64,000 nucleotides of DNA, taken from assembly GCA_005406025.1 (NCBI GenBank), contig BGZK01001385.1, positions 1-64,000 on the forward strand. The letters run 5' to 3'. The position numbers were made by a program, and so were the translations under genes. This document shows, piece after piece, positions 13,001-22,700 of this stretch. Every line of letters begins with the position of its first letter. Within the stretch, counting starts at the first letter, position 1. This stretch comes from Eumeta japonica (lineage: Eukaryota > Arthropoda > Insecta > Lepidoptera > Psychidae). Below the pieces are notes generated by a model. It made no database searches, had not been told where the DNA came from, and saw nothing but the letters and a program-made list of their open reading frames with translations.

Positions 13001-16000
13001 ACAACATTCAAAAATTAATAAAAATACCATTTACCTTGTCTTCTATGTCTGTGAAAAAATCATTTAAAACAAATATTCTGAGTTAATTTGTCGTAAAAGC
13101 AAAATCTATTTATGTACATAAAAATTTTGTCTATTCTAATTAATTAGGTATATTCTCTTATTGTATTTAAACACTCAACTAGTTCAAAGTACGCTCACGT
13201 TAAACTGTCTGGTTTATTCACGTCTTTAAACCCATTTTTACATTTCATTGAAACATTATTCAATCTCATTTTGTAATTTAGTATGGAATCCTTATAACCT
13301 CTTCCATCATCTCCTTTCAAACTAATATTCAAAATAAAAAGTCACTTTTAAAATAAAATTCACGTTCTACATCCTTATTTCAACGGTTGTTCGGACTAAA
13401 ACCCGTTAAATAAAAGACATGGAAATAATATTAATTTTAAAACAGAGTTTAAAAAGATGTGGTGGAATGTGTGAGCCTCAGTTTCACTGGTCTATTAGTC
13501 GTATTGCTAGCTTTTTCAGGCAGTTTAAACGTTCTGGTAAGTTAGCAAGCAGTTGAATTCCAATTCTGAGTCATCATTTGATTTTAAGCGAATTTCTATC
13601 AATAAAGCCTTTTTATACATTTACAGGTAGCCCAATACATCGGTGAAATATGCAGGTATCTGTTGGCCGTGCCCCCGGGGCCGGCGGACAGGGCGCACAA
13701 GGTAAGGATGATCGTTGGTAACGGCCTAAGGCCGCATATTTGGGAGCAGTTCGTGCAAAGATTCGGCATCCATAAAGTGCTAGAGTTCTATGGAGCGACG
13801 GAAGGTAACAGCAATTTAGGTAAGATGGCCGTTTGTCTTACAAGAAACTTTTTGGTTTTTTCTGAAAATCAGATTCGTTTCGTTATGATGAAATATATTC
13901 TTTATTAGCTGTGCCATTGCCCAATGATGGGTTTTTAAAATTGTACAATCTAACGTATTTTCAGGCATACTTAGCCTATATTCCACTTGCAGTAGCTTTT
14001 TTGATTCATTTTACCATCTCATTTTTTCTGTAGATTTTCCTCCATCTTTCTTTGTTGCCAACTTATTTCTTTTTATAACATTTACTTAACAAAATGTACG
14101 TTATTCGACTATACCAAACATGTGATTTAAAGAATAATATGCTATCTATACATAACACGTTTTTTTTTTATTTTCAGTTAACCTGGACTCGAAAGTCGGT
14201 GCCATTGGGTTTTTAAGCAGACTGGTATCTTTCATTTATCCTCTTACTCTGGTTAAGTAAGTGTGCCATTTTATTTTTAATACTGAATTAATGCGATTGA
14301 GTACAATACACACAATTGTCGACAATTTTTTATTTATTGAATAGATTAATAAGTGTGTTTTTTTTTAATTTAATGCGCTCAATTTCCATTTTTTTTTTGG
14401 ACAAAATTGTGTAAGAAAAGCATGTTAAAATCATTTATATACCTGTATTGCTATTCTCTTACAATTTCAAAATGTGTCTGTATTAATATGTAAGATTTCT
14501 ATTCAAAAACTTTATGCACCAGAGAGATTAAAAAGTCACTAATGCATATCTCCTTTTTCAAAGTCTATACTCAATACAAAAAAGAATATCTCTATATAGA
14601 TTTTTCTCTCCTATTCGGTCGCAATAGATCAACTTCCATACATATTGTTACGAAATAACCCTATCGGAGGTTCAACGATTTAGACGAAATGAAAAGTAAA
14701 CACTCAGCAGGTGTATATTCGGCAACATTAAGATAGAATAGTTCACTAAGGAACCGCTTAAACACTTTCAGTTCATCGTAATTGACTTTTGAATACGCTG
14801 AACACAAAAACAAAACTATTTAACATTACCCTCGATTAGTGGTCTCTTACATTCTCCGAGTGTAAACAAAGCAACATGTTATAAGATGTACAACAAAAAA
14901 GACGTAAATTTTTAAAGTCCGACATAAACAAACAAGATTCATTGCAGTATGGAATATTATAATCAATAAATGCGTTAAAAATGTAAATACGCGTAAACAG
15001 TGGCGAAGAGTTTATGGCGGAGGCGGGGGAAAGAGGAAAGGGTGTTTACATTACAGAGATAAGAAATATGAAGTACTGGTCTCGAATGTTTTTTTAGAGA
15101 AATTATTGGTATAGATCGCAACATTAATACTTTCAAACGATGCAAATTAATCGAAAAGAGATTTTATAATTGGATAATGCTTTTATTTTGTCAACACAAT
15201 TTTATTATATGATACTGCTTTTATTTTACTAATACAATGTTATTTCATGATATTACATTTTAATAGAAATTGTACTTTTACAGATGTGATCAAATGACAG
15301 GCGAAATTCTAAGAGATAGTAATGGGCTTTGTGTTCCATGCGAACCACAAGAACCAGGTACTCTTAGTCTATGTTTGTTGTCATTTGAATCAATGTTGAC
15401 TACTTTTTTAGCTGTAATAAATAAAAGAAATAGTATCTTTTATTACACGTTCATTTATATTGTTTTCATTGGTACACAGGTCTGCTACTGGGTAAGATAG
15501 ATTCAAAAAAAGCAATACTCACTTTTGCCGGTTACGCAGACAAGACAGCATCAGAGAAAAAAATGGTGAGGAACGTGAGGAAACATGGAGATTGTTACTT
15601 CAACACTGGTGACGTCCTAGTAATGGATCACTACGGCTATTTCTACTTTAGAGACCGAACTGGTGACACGTTTAGGTAGGTTCTTTTTTAAGCATTTTTC
15701 TTAATTTATTTTGTTTATGTTCTGTTTATGTAACATGTATTTATTTCTAATTTACTTCATATTGTTTTACAAGCTTAGGTGAAAATAGTGCGGATTATTT
15801 AATTTTTTTTATATATTCATAGAAATAAATTGGTAATGTCAAAACGAACTATGTTAAAAAGCACGTATACATAAACGGTATTTTTTTAGATAAACAGATA
15901 GAATAAATAAAAAGATAGCTAATATTTATATAATATGAGATATTTAGAAGCTAAGAATTTCAATGGTGATCATCCTGACTTAAACTAATTTCAGAATCTG

Positions 16001-16935
16001 TTAAACAGATGGCGCGGCGAAAACGTGTCGACTGCTGAAGTGGAGAGCGTAATCAGTACGCTTATAGGGCTCAAGGACACCATTGTGTTTGGTGTAACGG
16101 TCAGTACAGCAAATACCACTCGCACTACCCATCAAGTGTCTATCTGTGACTGTATGTGCACAAGACCTAAAAATATATTTGAAGTGATTAACAATAGGTT
16201 TATAATTAGGGAGAAAAATAATGTACCCACATGAATATATTAACTAGACGTTAACTAATCTAAACCTACCTATACTTTTTCAGTGTTGTAGGCTTAAGTT
16301 AGGAGCACTCCAGTTTCAAATAAAAGGATTACGATAGAGGATGTCTCATCAATAGTACAATTGATATCCAAACAATAACAGCATTAACAAGGTTTATCCC
16401 ACGGACATCCGTGAGATAAACGGAGATAACGACCAGCACATGCTCGTCGTTATCTCCCAAAGTCGTTATAGTGCTTTTTCTTTAAATCATTCCTAAACCA
16501 CAACTAACAGAGCTTTGAATTATAAGTAAGCTTACTGAGCAATAATTGACACACTTTGTAAAAATAATATGACATCTTACAAAGACAAATTTTCTCTTTC
16601 TCTCATAATCTTCCTTATTGCAGATTCCCAACGTAGAGGGCAAGGCTGGTTTGGCGGCTATTGCTGATCCCGACAACAAATTAGATTTAGAAGTACTATC
16701 TAGTGGACTAAAATCTAATCTTCCTACTTATGCTAGACCTCTGTTCTTGAGGATCTTACCTGAAACACCTCTGACAGCTACCTTCAAATTGAAAAAGAGG
16801 GAACTGTTAGAACAGGGCTTCGATCCGGAATTGCATGAGGATCCGATGTATTTCCTGGATCAGAAATCTGGATGTTATATACCACTGACGAGGAATCTGT
16901 ACGAAGATATCATACAGGGTGTTGTGAAACTATGA
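2672..16935 (+). CDS. FATP: Long-chain fatty acid transport protein / very-long-chain acyl-CoA synthetase (FATP, SLC27A family), 11-exon model
   Basis: Membrane-bound acyl-CoA synthetase that couples uptake of long-chain fatty acids to CoA activation using ATP. Model: join(2672-2991, 7159-7309, 7657-7894, 8155-8389, 12130-12331, 13627-13819, 14178-14256, 15284-15357, 15480-15675, 16009-16099, 16624-16935). This totals 2091 nt, an open frame of 696 codons plus stop. Visible family motifs are the AMP-binding P-loop [10 protein letters not shown] (about residues 298-307), YGATEG (437-442) and the FATP/VLACS signature [17 protein letters not shown] (about 555-571). All splice phases agree and no frame breaks occur from exon 2 on, so the gene looks functional. 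Family members are usually about 620-690 residues; starting at the internal ATG at 2786 gives 658. The first exon is the weak point. Orthologs supply lipid to tissues such as the moth pheromone gland; that role is inference here. Confidence 0.93.
3117..3163. repeat. Perfect inverted repeat, 19-bp arms, 9-nt spacer
   Basis: Arms 3117-3135 and 3145-3163 are exact reverse complements. The arm itself contains the palindrome AATACGTATT. It lies just upstream of the mariner relic. Confidence 0.9.
3180..3990 (+). mobile_element. Mariner-family DNA transposon relic 1
   Basis: In-frame remnants in mariner order: an HTH-like stretch ([17 protein letters not shown]), a VTGD-like site at about 3488, a [10 protein letters not shown] segment, DARPHTS, and [16 protein letters not shown] (about 3832-3879). 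The last is the motif containing the third catalytic Asp of mariner transposases. Several stops and frame changes separate these blocks, and the second-Asp motif lacks its Asn. The element is dead. It sits in FATP intron 1. Confidence 0.85.
4022..4049. repeat. (TA)n microsatellite
   Basis: About 14 uninterrupted TA units, at the end of the mariner relic. Confidence 0.9.
4658..4727. repeat. 14-bp tandem repeat, five copies
   Basis: Units of the form ATGTGTTANAAAAG start at 4658, 4672, 4686, 4700 and 4714, with small differences between copies. The array is inside FATP intron 1. Confidence 0.75.
6261..6371 (+). ncRNA. U2 snRNA-like sequence, 3'-truncated
   Basis: Starts ATCATTTCTCAGC and runs through GGCTGAG, GTGTAGTAT, TTATTCTTATGAG and a GTTCCCGC-ATA-GCGGGAC hairpin to TAATATATTAAAC, then TTTTTTG. 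This is colinear with the 5' half of U2 snRNA: stem I, the GUAGUA branch-site-pairing element, the stem II region and the Sm-proximal AAUAUAUUAAA. Stem I (CTCAGC/GCTGAG) and stem IIb still pair although the bases differ from canonical U2. No stem III/IV follows, so it is a truncated variant or retropseudogene. It lies in FATP intron 1 on the sense strand. Confidence 0.75.
6928..6995. repeat. Inverted repeat, 21-bp arms with one mismatch
   Basis: Arms 6928-6948 and 6975-6995 match at 20 of 21 positions around the core GGCTAAAGGTGTCC, with a 26-nt loop. It is about 160 bp upstream of FATP exon 2. Confidence 0.8.
7159..7309 (+). CDS. FATP: FATP exon 2
   Basis: The acceptor is a pyrimidine-rich run ending CATTTCAG at 7158 and the donor is GTAACT at 7310. 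It encodes [15 protein letters not shown] through [13 protein letters not shown], the FATP region ending in the TFRE block. It starts with one base of a split codon and ends in phase 0. Confidence 0.9.
7657..7894 (+). CDS. FATP: FATP exon 3, ends at a GC donor
   Basis: Encodes [40 protein letters not shown] and LIYGDEMTE, all characteristic of the AMP-binding N-domain of FATPs. Joining to exon 4 in the family-conserved frame (MTE-AIKEI) requires the exon to end at 7894 before GCGAGT. The nearby GT at 7899 would shift the frame. Confidence 0.9.
7895..8154 (+). other. GC-AG intron in FATP
   Basis: The 5' splice site reads AAG|GCGAGT and the 3' site TTTGACAG. The consensus outside the GC is strong, as is usual for genuine GC-AG introns. 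Only this boundary preserves the conserved peptide across the junction. Confidence 0.8.
8155..8389 (+). CDS. FATP: FATP exon 4, ATP-binding motif
   Basis: Carries [11 protein letters not shown], then [18 protein letters not shown], the Ser/Thr/Gly-rich ATP/AMP-binding signature of adenylate-forming enzymes. The acceptor is TTTGACAG at 8154 and the donor GTAATA at 8390. It ends with two bases of the Arg codon completed by exon 5. Confidence 0.92.
8438..8481 (-). repeat. Fragment of a dispersed non-autonomous repeat
   Basis: The reverse complement (GCCGGCGTATTTTCGTGCTG then GCTCTACCAC) matches the 3' part of the repeats at 25640-25910 and 53480-53750. It directly abuts the tail of the LINE in the same intron. 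Confidence 0.45.
8482..10905 (-). mobile_element. 5'-truncated Jockey/CR1-type LINE with an inactivated reverse transcriptase
   Basis: Reading on the minus strand: the end of the endonuclease region ([11 protein letters not shown] near 10850), a linker, the RT domain (9221-10216) with [34 protein letters not shown] and [15 protein letters not shown], then C-terminal pieces at 8890-9207 ([17 protein letters not shown]) and 8670-8873 ([10 protein letters not shown]). It ends in a short (TTTGA)n tail. The catalytic FADD box reads FPDN, so the second Asp is lost. Most of the endonuclease is missing, stops split the C-terminus, and a TA microsatellite (9009-9030) interrupts it. It sits inside FATP intron 4. 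Confidence 0.9.
10975..11310 (-). repeat. Dispersed non-autonomous repeat
   Basis: On the minus strand it contains GATGCGATATACCGGAAGGT, a GGTGACCA-like block, TATGCGTTGCCGACTTCTT and GTGGGCTGATGGAGAGAACA. The TGCGTTGCC block and its spacing resemble the repeat at 53480-53750. From memory, such elements are common in Lepidoptera; this was not checked. Confidence 0.4.
11775..12065. repeat. AT-rich minisatellite, about 48-58 bp period, 5-6 copies
   Basis: The unit begins AATGATCACAAATTTTAATG and continues with ATAATTTTAATTTTTCTCC and TATTCTAACAATAT. Copies start near 11777, 11832, 11880, 11935, 11985 and 12040, with small indels. The array ends about 65 bp before FATP exon 5. Confidence 0.85.
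12130..12331 (+). CDS. FATP: FATP exon 5
   Basis: Encodes [30 protein letters not shown] and [16 protein letters not shown], the FATP block after the ATP loop (PLxHTAGGxxGxG). The donor, GTTATT at 12332, is weak but gives the conserved junction ECT-VAQYIGE in phase 0. A minisatellite (11775-12065) ends about 65 bp upstream of this exon. Confidence 0.9.
12478..12580 (-). mobile_element. Solitary 3' end of the same LINE family
   Basis: AAAATATCTTTATTTCATAG, ACACTTGAAATACGTCAT and TTTACCGCTCATTGGGAATG closely match 8505-8600, the 3' terminal part of the LINE, in the same orientation. No coding part is attached. Confidence 0.7.
12762..12900 (+). mobile_element. tRNA-derived SINE-like head
   Basis: CGTGGCCCAATGTTTGAGAA resembles a tRNA A box and AGATTCGATCCTGACC a B box, at tRNA-like spacing (about 35 nt). 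The downstream part is GC-richer than the surrounding intron. It does not fold into a full tRNA. Confidence 0.4.
13627..13819 (+). CDS. FATP: FATP exon 6, YGATEG motif
   Basis: Encodes [36 protein letters not shown] and [18 protein letters not shown] is the adenylation-domain motif that contacts ATP in this superfamily. Acceptor TTTACAG at 13626, donor GTAAGA at 13820, phase 1 exit. Confidence 0.93.
14178..14256 (+). CDS. FATP: FATP exon 7
   Basis: Short exon encoding [19 protein letters not shown] and YPLTLVK, matching the FATP segment after YGATEG. The acceptor TTTTCAG at 14177 follows a T-rich tract, and the donor is GTAAGT at 14257. Confidence 0.9.
15284..15357 (+). CDS. FATP: FATP exon 8
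   Basis: Encodes [19 protein letters not shown] and EPQEPG, the conserved TGE-RDSNGLCxPC segment. Acceptor TTTTACAG at 15283, donor GTACTC at 15358, phase 1 in and out as its neighbours require. Confidence 0.9.
15480..15675 (+). CDS. FATP: FATP exon 9, VLACS signature
   Basis: Encodes [39 protein letters not shown] and RDRTGDTF. The last element begins the FATP/very-long-chain acyl-CoA synthetase signature that continues into exon 10. Acceptor GTACACAG at 15479, donor GTAGGT at 15676. Confidence 0.93.
16009..16099 (+). CDS. FATP: FATP exon 10
   Basis: Encodes [19 protein letters not shown] and [11 protein letters not shown], completing the FATP signature. The acceptor used is AAACAG at 16008; the alternative TTTCAG at 15994 does not keep the frame. 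Donor GTCAGT at 16100, phase 0. Confidence 0.9.
16422..16457. repeat. Inverted repeat, 12-bp arms
   Basis: GGAGATAACGAC (16422-16433) pairs exactly with GTCGTTATCTCC (16446-16457) across 12 nt, inside FATP intron 10. Confidence 0.7.
16624..16935 (+). CDS. FATP: FATP exon 11, C-terminus and stop
   Basis: Encodes [55 protein letters not shown] and the C-terminus DIIQGVVKL followed by TGA. The acceptor is TTATTGCAG at 16623. These are the conserved C-terminal motifs of the family (PxYARPxFLR, TxTFKxxK). Confidence 0.95.
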   Translation: MPNVEGKAGLAAIADPDNKLDLEVLSSGLKSNLPTYARPLFLRILPETPLTATFKLKKRELLEQGFDPELHEDPMYFLDQKSGCYIPLTRNLYEDIIQGVVKL

Positions 16936-17380
16936 TTCAAGTGTAATAAAATTATTATATCTGTTAATTAACATAAGACTGTAATCGAATTTTTCTCTGC
17001 TCTGGATTAGAATGTGATATACCGGTAGTAATGGGAAAAAATCAAAAAGATTCGAGATAAGTTTTATGTGATGTTAAACTAAACGTACCGTCTGATAATC
17101 AATATAGCAGATGGAGTGATAGATAGAGAAGATCGACTGTACAGGAAATTGTATAGTTCTTTGCGTGTCGCTAGCAAATGGGAATTCTGAAACATTAAAC
17201 TGAACGCAATTCTTATCTTAATTCAAAAATGTCCTTAAAACACAATTTATTTGAAAAGGATTATATTGGTAATCTTGATAATATAAACAGTGTTTGTATA
17301 TAATGCAAATTCAGTTGTAAATTATTATTTATAACTACGACTATTGTCTATTTATGTATTTGTGTATAAAAATTTTTAAG

Positions 17381-17386
17381 AATAAA
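17381..17386 (+). terminator. Candidate FATP polyadenylation signal
   Basis: AATAAA about 445 bp after the FATP stop, followed by AT-rich sequence. Another AATAAA at 16945-16950 lies only 10 bp after the stop and is less likely to be the main site. Confidence 0.45.
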
Positions 17387-17689
17387 AACAAAGAGATATT
17401 TTTACAAATTTACCTTGTATTTTAATCACAGCAACTTCGTTTTCTCTGATGTGCTACGTTAAAAATTTTAACAAAAGAAACCAACTTCAAAACAAAACCT
17501 ATTCCAAAACAAATTAATAAGCACTAAAAAGTTAAAAAATAATTGTGTATTTTTCTACGATTTAATAATGAACTTACTTTTTTTACTCATCAATATGTAG
17601 GTACGATCTATGTGTTTAACACGCAAGAAGGTAGGTAGGTACCTATCCACTTCAAATGTAACCAACACATACCATAACAAACAATAGCC

Positions 17690-18055
17690 CCTCCCCTCTA
17701 ACTCGCCCGCCACGTCATCGGAGGTCCGCACGCAGGCCTCAGTGAAACATAGTGTGTCGACCTGGGTCGACGCGCTGCGGATGACCGCGCACAGTCAACG
17801 ACCAGACGCGCGGCTTTAGAAGTTTAGGTATTTTGTTATAGTGTTACATTTAGGATATTGGCATTTTTGTAACTAAGATCGTGTGTAATTAATGTTTATC
17901 TGTTTAATAACAATACTTTTCATTGCTGTCGAATATGCAAACATGATTTATTGTTGGAGAATTTGCAGTGGTGATATTGCCGCCTGCGAGTCCGTAATTT
18001 ACGTGAAGTATCGTTTCTGTGATAATTTACTTTAGTTTGCCTTGTTTGTTTAGAG
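17690..18055 (+). promoter_or_regulatory. Candidate CpG-rich promoter and untranslated first exon
   Basis: About 17 CpG dinucleotides fall within 17701-17820, against a CpG-poor background. An arthropod-type initiator TCAGT lies at 17739-17743. A strong 5' splice site, AGAG|GTGAGT, follows at 18056. No matching + strand coding exon was found downstream, so a noncoding transcript or a relic promoter are alternatives. Confidence 0.25.
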
Positions 18056-18275
18056 GTGAGTGGAAACCGTGTGGAAAATCAGAGATTATAGTATTGATAC
18101 CTTTGGCGATCTTTAACATCGTCCCGCGTGGAGCGTATTAGAAAAGCGCCGAGCAGGGTTTTCTTATAAGCATATTTTCATTGATATATTTTCATTATAC
18201 TTATTTTGGCAAAGTTATTCTAAAAAAGCAGGATATTATGAATATCTGCGGAAAGATGCATGATTGATTTCACCT
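17829..18275. repeat. Sequence shared with 43.0-43.15 kb, with an extra internal ~295 bp
   Basis: 17829-17871 and 18166-18275 match two adjacent blocks at about 43012-43150; the longest exact piece is TGCGGAAAGATGCATGAT. The ~295 bp between them here is absent there and is bordered by TA on both sides. Confidence 0.6.
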
Positions 18276-19331
18276 GTATATAAAAAGAATCTTCAAAATT
18301 ATTCTAAACATAAAAAACAAATCATTAGTATAACTATTATAACACTCAATACCGATCCATTCAATTGGTAATTCGCCTATGGAGTGTATCGACAAAAGAA
18401 ATCCCCCTCATAAGAGTATGAAAAACGGTCCACCTATTTTCTATTTTTTCTGCACGTTTGCAAAACTCAAAAATATTTGATGAGGTGAAGTCTCATTCTC
18501 TTTAAGCTTCGAGAGTTCAAATTAATTTCTGTTGCATTTCAAAACTTTTGGATATTGTATAAAAAGGTGAAATTGCTTATTACACTTTTCTTTGGCAACG
18601 GTTTCTTTCAAACGGTTTAATTGATTTTGACGGACATTAAGTGGTTTTCGAAACTTTTGAAGGTGATTAAATTCTTCAAATTAAGAAAATTATAAACTTG
18701 AAAGTTATGGAAAGAAAAATATAAATTATTTCTTTTTTTATTTGCTTGAAATATGGAGAACTAGTTGCTTTTAATTTTAATTATTATTATGTTTTCACTA
18801 ATCCATTAAATATTAATTTAAATGACGCGCTAAGTCAAATAAATAAATAATTAATTACCTTTATCTGTTGCTGAAAGCTATATTCATATTAAAAAATTAA
18901 ATACATGTATATTTTGTTAAAAGTTCATAGCTTGTAAAAAGCAAAATGAAAAGTGTGATGCTAATTAGTTTCCTGAATGTTTTATCTTTCACATATTCAA
19001 AGGTAAGGGAAACAAACATCTTGGCAGCTGTAGCTGAACTACAAAACAAATTACATTTCGAAACATTATATAGCTATTGAAAAGAAACATATCTTCTTCT
19101 GCCAGACATCTATTCTCACTATAATAGATATGACTCACAATCATATTGAAGTTTAAAAATAATTTAGAAATTAAATCAAAATTACTTTTAGAAAATGTGA
19201 GACTTGCCGCAATAATGGTTTGAGTCATGAGTACTTTCAAATATTTTTTTCAGTTTTTACTCTGAATTCAATGCGCTAATGCAGTAATTTTAATAAGAAA
19301 AACGATGTTATAACACAAATACATGACATTA

Positions 19332-19337
19332 TTTATT
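19332..19337 (-). terminator. Candidate polyadenylation signal, transporter copy 1
   Basis: AATAAA on the minus strand about 180 bp after the stop. Confidence 0.45.
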
Positions 19338-19516
19338 AGTATTACATTATTAGTAGAATTAAATATTTACTTAATTGGACATTTCTAAATGAAACGCGTC
19401 GCTTGTTTTGTATATCTTTTCATAATTTTGATAAAAAATCACATGACTGTCACATAAAATTAAAAATATTATTATAATCATATTTAATGCATATATTTCG
19501 TTACGCACAAATCGCG

Positions 19517-19768
19517 TTAATAAGCTATAATTCTATTATTTAATTTCTGCCTCTTTGTGAAAAGATTCTGTATGACGTCCACCGGTAGACCTTTCGTCTC
19601 TGGTTGGAAGAAGTAGCAAAATATCGCCGTTCCGAGACAGATTATGCTGAAGATGTAGAAGACCGGTCCCAGGCCCAGCGTGTCTACCAGAGGGTAGAAC
19701 ACGAGCAGTATTATGAAGCTGCACACCCAAGCCCACTCCAGTATGATCATGGTACAAAAACTCTTCAG
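19517..19768 (-). CDS. Transporter copy 1, last exon TM11-TM12 and stop
   Basis: 252 bp encoding LKSFCTMIILEWAWVCSF, GLGPVFYIFSIICLG, FQPETKGLPVDVIQNLF and the tail KLNNRIIAY. PETKGLP is the sugar-porter hallmark after TM12. Confidence 0.93.
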   Translation of the reverse strand: MKSFCTMIILEWAWVCSFIILLVFYPLVDTLGLGPVFYIFSIICLGTAIFCYFFQPETKGLPVDVIQNLFTKRQKLNNRIIAY

Positions 19769-22700
19769 CTGCGAATATAAATGATATATAAATAAAACTT
19801 CACATTTCAAATTTTTACTATTCAATTTTCATCGATAAATTATTTTGCCTATTGAAATTTAAATTAATATAAAAGCTAATAATAACCTGCAATTTCTGTA
19901 TCAAGTTCACAATTTTATTCTACTACAAAAAGTATTTTACTGTTCACCTATATATTCTTTCATATGTTTACTTATGTAATGGGTAAAAATATTGCAATTT
20001 TTTATTTTACTAATTTATTTGATGTCGATAAAAATGTTCAAATGCTCGTACAAAGTAGTATGATATTAAAGTGACAACCGTAGTGCAACTTTTACAAAAA
20101 CACTGTAGTTGTTAGCCTGTTACACACTTATTCTATAAAATATAATTATATTCTCATTTTTTGGTGTAAAGTTCAGTTAATACTTTTTTCGAACAACTCA
20201 AATTCCATATCAATCTCTCATATGCTTATTTTAAAATTGATACATTTGTTTTGATTCTATTTAATTTTACAATTCTATAATAGTCAAATAAAGTTGACCG
20301 TTAAAAATTAGATAATTGTTTTCAACTTTATTACATTAAAATGAGAGTCAAATGTTTTTGATTAATAAATTGAATATAGATAGTAAAAGGACGAATGGAC
20401 GAGCACACACAGACTTACCTATTTCGACTAATTAAGAGTTGCATTTGAAACCTTAAAGTGGGGAAGTGTACAATAGTATAAATAGTTTTTAGAATTCCGT
20501 ATCACAGACACAAATCATAATTCTTACGATGAGTTTCGACGTCATTTTATATCACAACGGCTCGTTCTTCGTATCATAGCGGTCTTTCTTGACGACTTGG
20601 TCGTTTTTCTCGGACAAGTTGTAAGAAATATTTTATCCGCCTAGTATATGTAATGGCAAAATTTTAGATTTCCATTAAAATGATTTGAAAGATTGTCAAA
20701 AATTTAGTGAGAAATTCAGATTTTTCTTTGATTCGAATTTAGTAGTTTTTATCGTTTATCTAAAAACGTGGGAAAAGTTATTGTTCCCCTATTTCTACTA
20801 AATATGCTAACTAGGACTTTAATTTATTAGTAACCCAAGGCAAATTATTCTCAAGGATTATATTGTACATAACCCACGAAGGGCTAGTCTGCAGCAAACC
20901 TGACCAGACTTTTGATATGTAGAAATTACAATTTTCGGCTGTCAATTTTTTATATTGTAAACTGAAATGCGTATCAGACGTCGACTTACCTCGGGCACGA
21001 ACACCTCACAGACTACGATGTACGGTATAGTTCCAGCTCCGATGCTGTATATGAAACAGAAGATGTATATCAGAATAGCGGTTAGGGAGTGCGGCCCCCA
21101 TTCCAGCTCCAGCTGAGTGCCCAGGAGAAGGGTCACCACGGCCGAGCCTCCGGAAGAATACAGCATTAAATTCTGAAAAATGAACAAAACAATTGGCATC
21201 AAAAATATACAATCATAATAGACCAATGTCTCAGTAATTGATAGCATTAAATATGTAACAATGATGAAAACTTTATTATAACTTCAGTGGTTGTAACTGA
21301 TACAATTCTTATAGTCCATTGCATTGCTTCAATGGGTATGCGTCAGTAGAAGAATATTGGAAAAGCGATAAATGCATATTTGAAGAGAAATAACGAATTT
21401 TAAAGGAATTAGAAATTAAATCGCTATTCTTCTATAGACATATTGCGTTGTGAGAACCGTGAAAATTTTAAATAGTCTATTTTAATTGTTTAATCGGTAT
21501 TTAACTAAGCAACGAATAAATATTTATTTAAGTAACCGGCCAACCGAGCTTTCGTGTACCCCTTTCAAGCTTTCCACAGGAATATGATAACTTCCTATCG
21601 TCATTGCTTATTTACGTAGTGCAGTCCGTAATTTATAATATGTGTAGTGTCATTTTATTGCTGAGAACCAGTAATATAGCAACAATAAATTCGCCTCGAA
21701 ATTCTATGAAATGGCGCTAAATAAAGTGACGTATTGATTTATTTTACTTCGTTGTTTCAGGAAAAACACTTATATAGACAATCTTGAAAAAACAAAACTG
21801 TATCAACTACAAATTGACATCAGAAGCATTAGACCTGTTTCTGAAATAACCATCCATATAATAAAATTTCGAGCAGATACAGTGAAGAATATACTATCTC
21901 TCTCTTTCTCTCCCTGTCTATCCCATATTTTGATCAGGGATTTTTGCACTTATATAAATCACAACATTTGTTTCAAATATTTTTGGTCTCTCATCATATG
22001 GAATAACATTGATGAAAAGAGAGTTTTGTTTTGACCTAGTTCTTACTAAATGCATGACTTACGAGTTTAGTTTTTTTTTGTAATCATGAACATTAATATA
22101 CTATAAAAGAAATTTACGAATGGACGAAATTTTCTCAGTATAATTAAATATCCAAAGGGCCAAATTTTAAGCACCCGAAACCGATGAGCTTGCATGACTT
22201 TTCATGATTTTAATGGTTATCATAACTGATACCCATCAATCATCAAAAGATATCTAAAGATCATACCATGTGGAAATCAATAGTCTTTGCCTACCCTTCT
22301 GGGAAATAGGCGTGAATTTATATTATTATTACTATTAATTAAATTTCAAAACAGACCTTGATAATTCACTTTTTTTTATGTTACTTGTAATCAATAACGG
22401 ATTTCTCTGTATTTCTGTCTCAATAGAATGATTTAACAATATTTGACAAATTGGTAAAACGATTTTTAAATGTCGTTATATTTTAAACCGATCTTATTTG
22501 ATTTGGTGCTTACCCACCTTGTAGCTTATCACTTCTCTTTTTAGTCCACGTGCACTAACTGCTATTTCAGTTTTTGTATGCACTACTACTAACAGTCTTA
22601 CTTGTTTAAACGTCGGTCGTTGGTGAAGTGAACGCGCGGAACGACCACTATCGCCAACGCGATATCGCCTTAGCTAATATTTCATTCCTTTGATTTGATC

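Larger units (their letters stand above)
17387..19331. other. Intergenic region between FATP and transporter copy 1
   Basis: AT-rich, convergent 3' ends on both sides. It contains a CpG-dense patch (17690-17820) and a sequence shared with the 43.0-43.15 kb region. No coding region is recognisable. Confidence 0.5.

Noticed and set aside
17869..18170. Possible spliced-out intron, making the 43-kb copy a retrocopy
   Set aside because: The junction at 43 kb keeps GTATAAG, so the boundary is not the GT...AG cut; a simple insertion or deletion between TA sites fits better.
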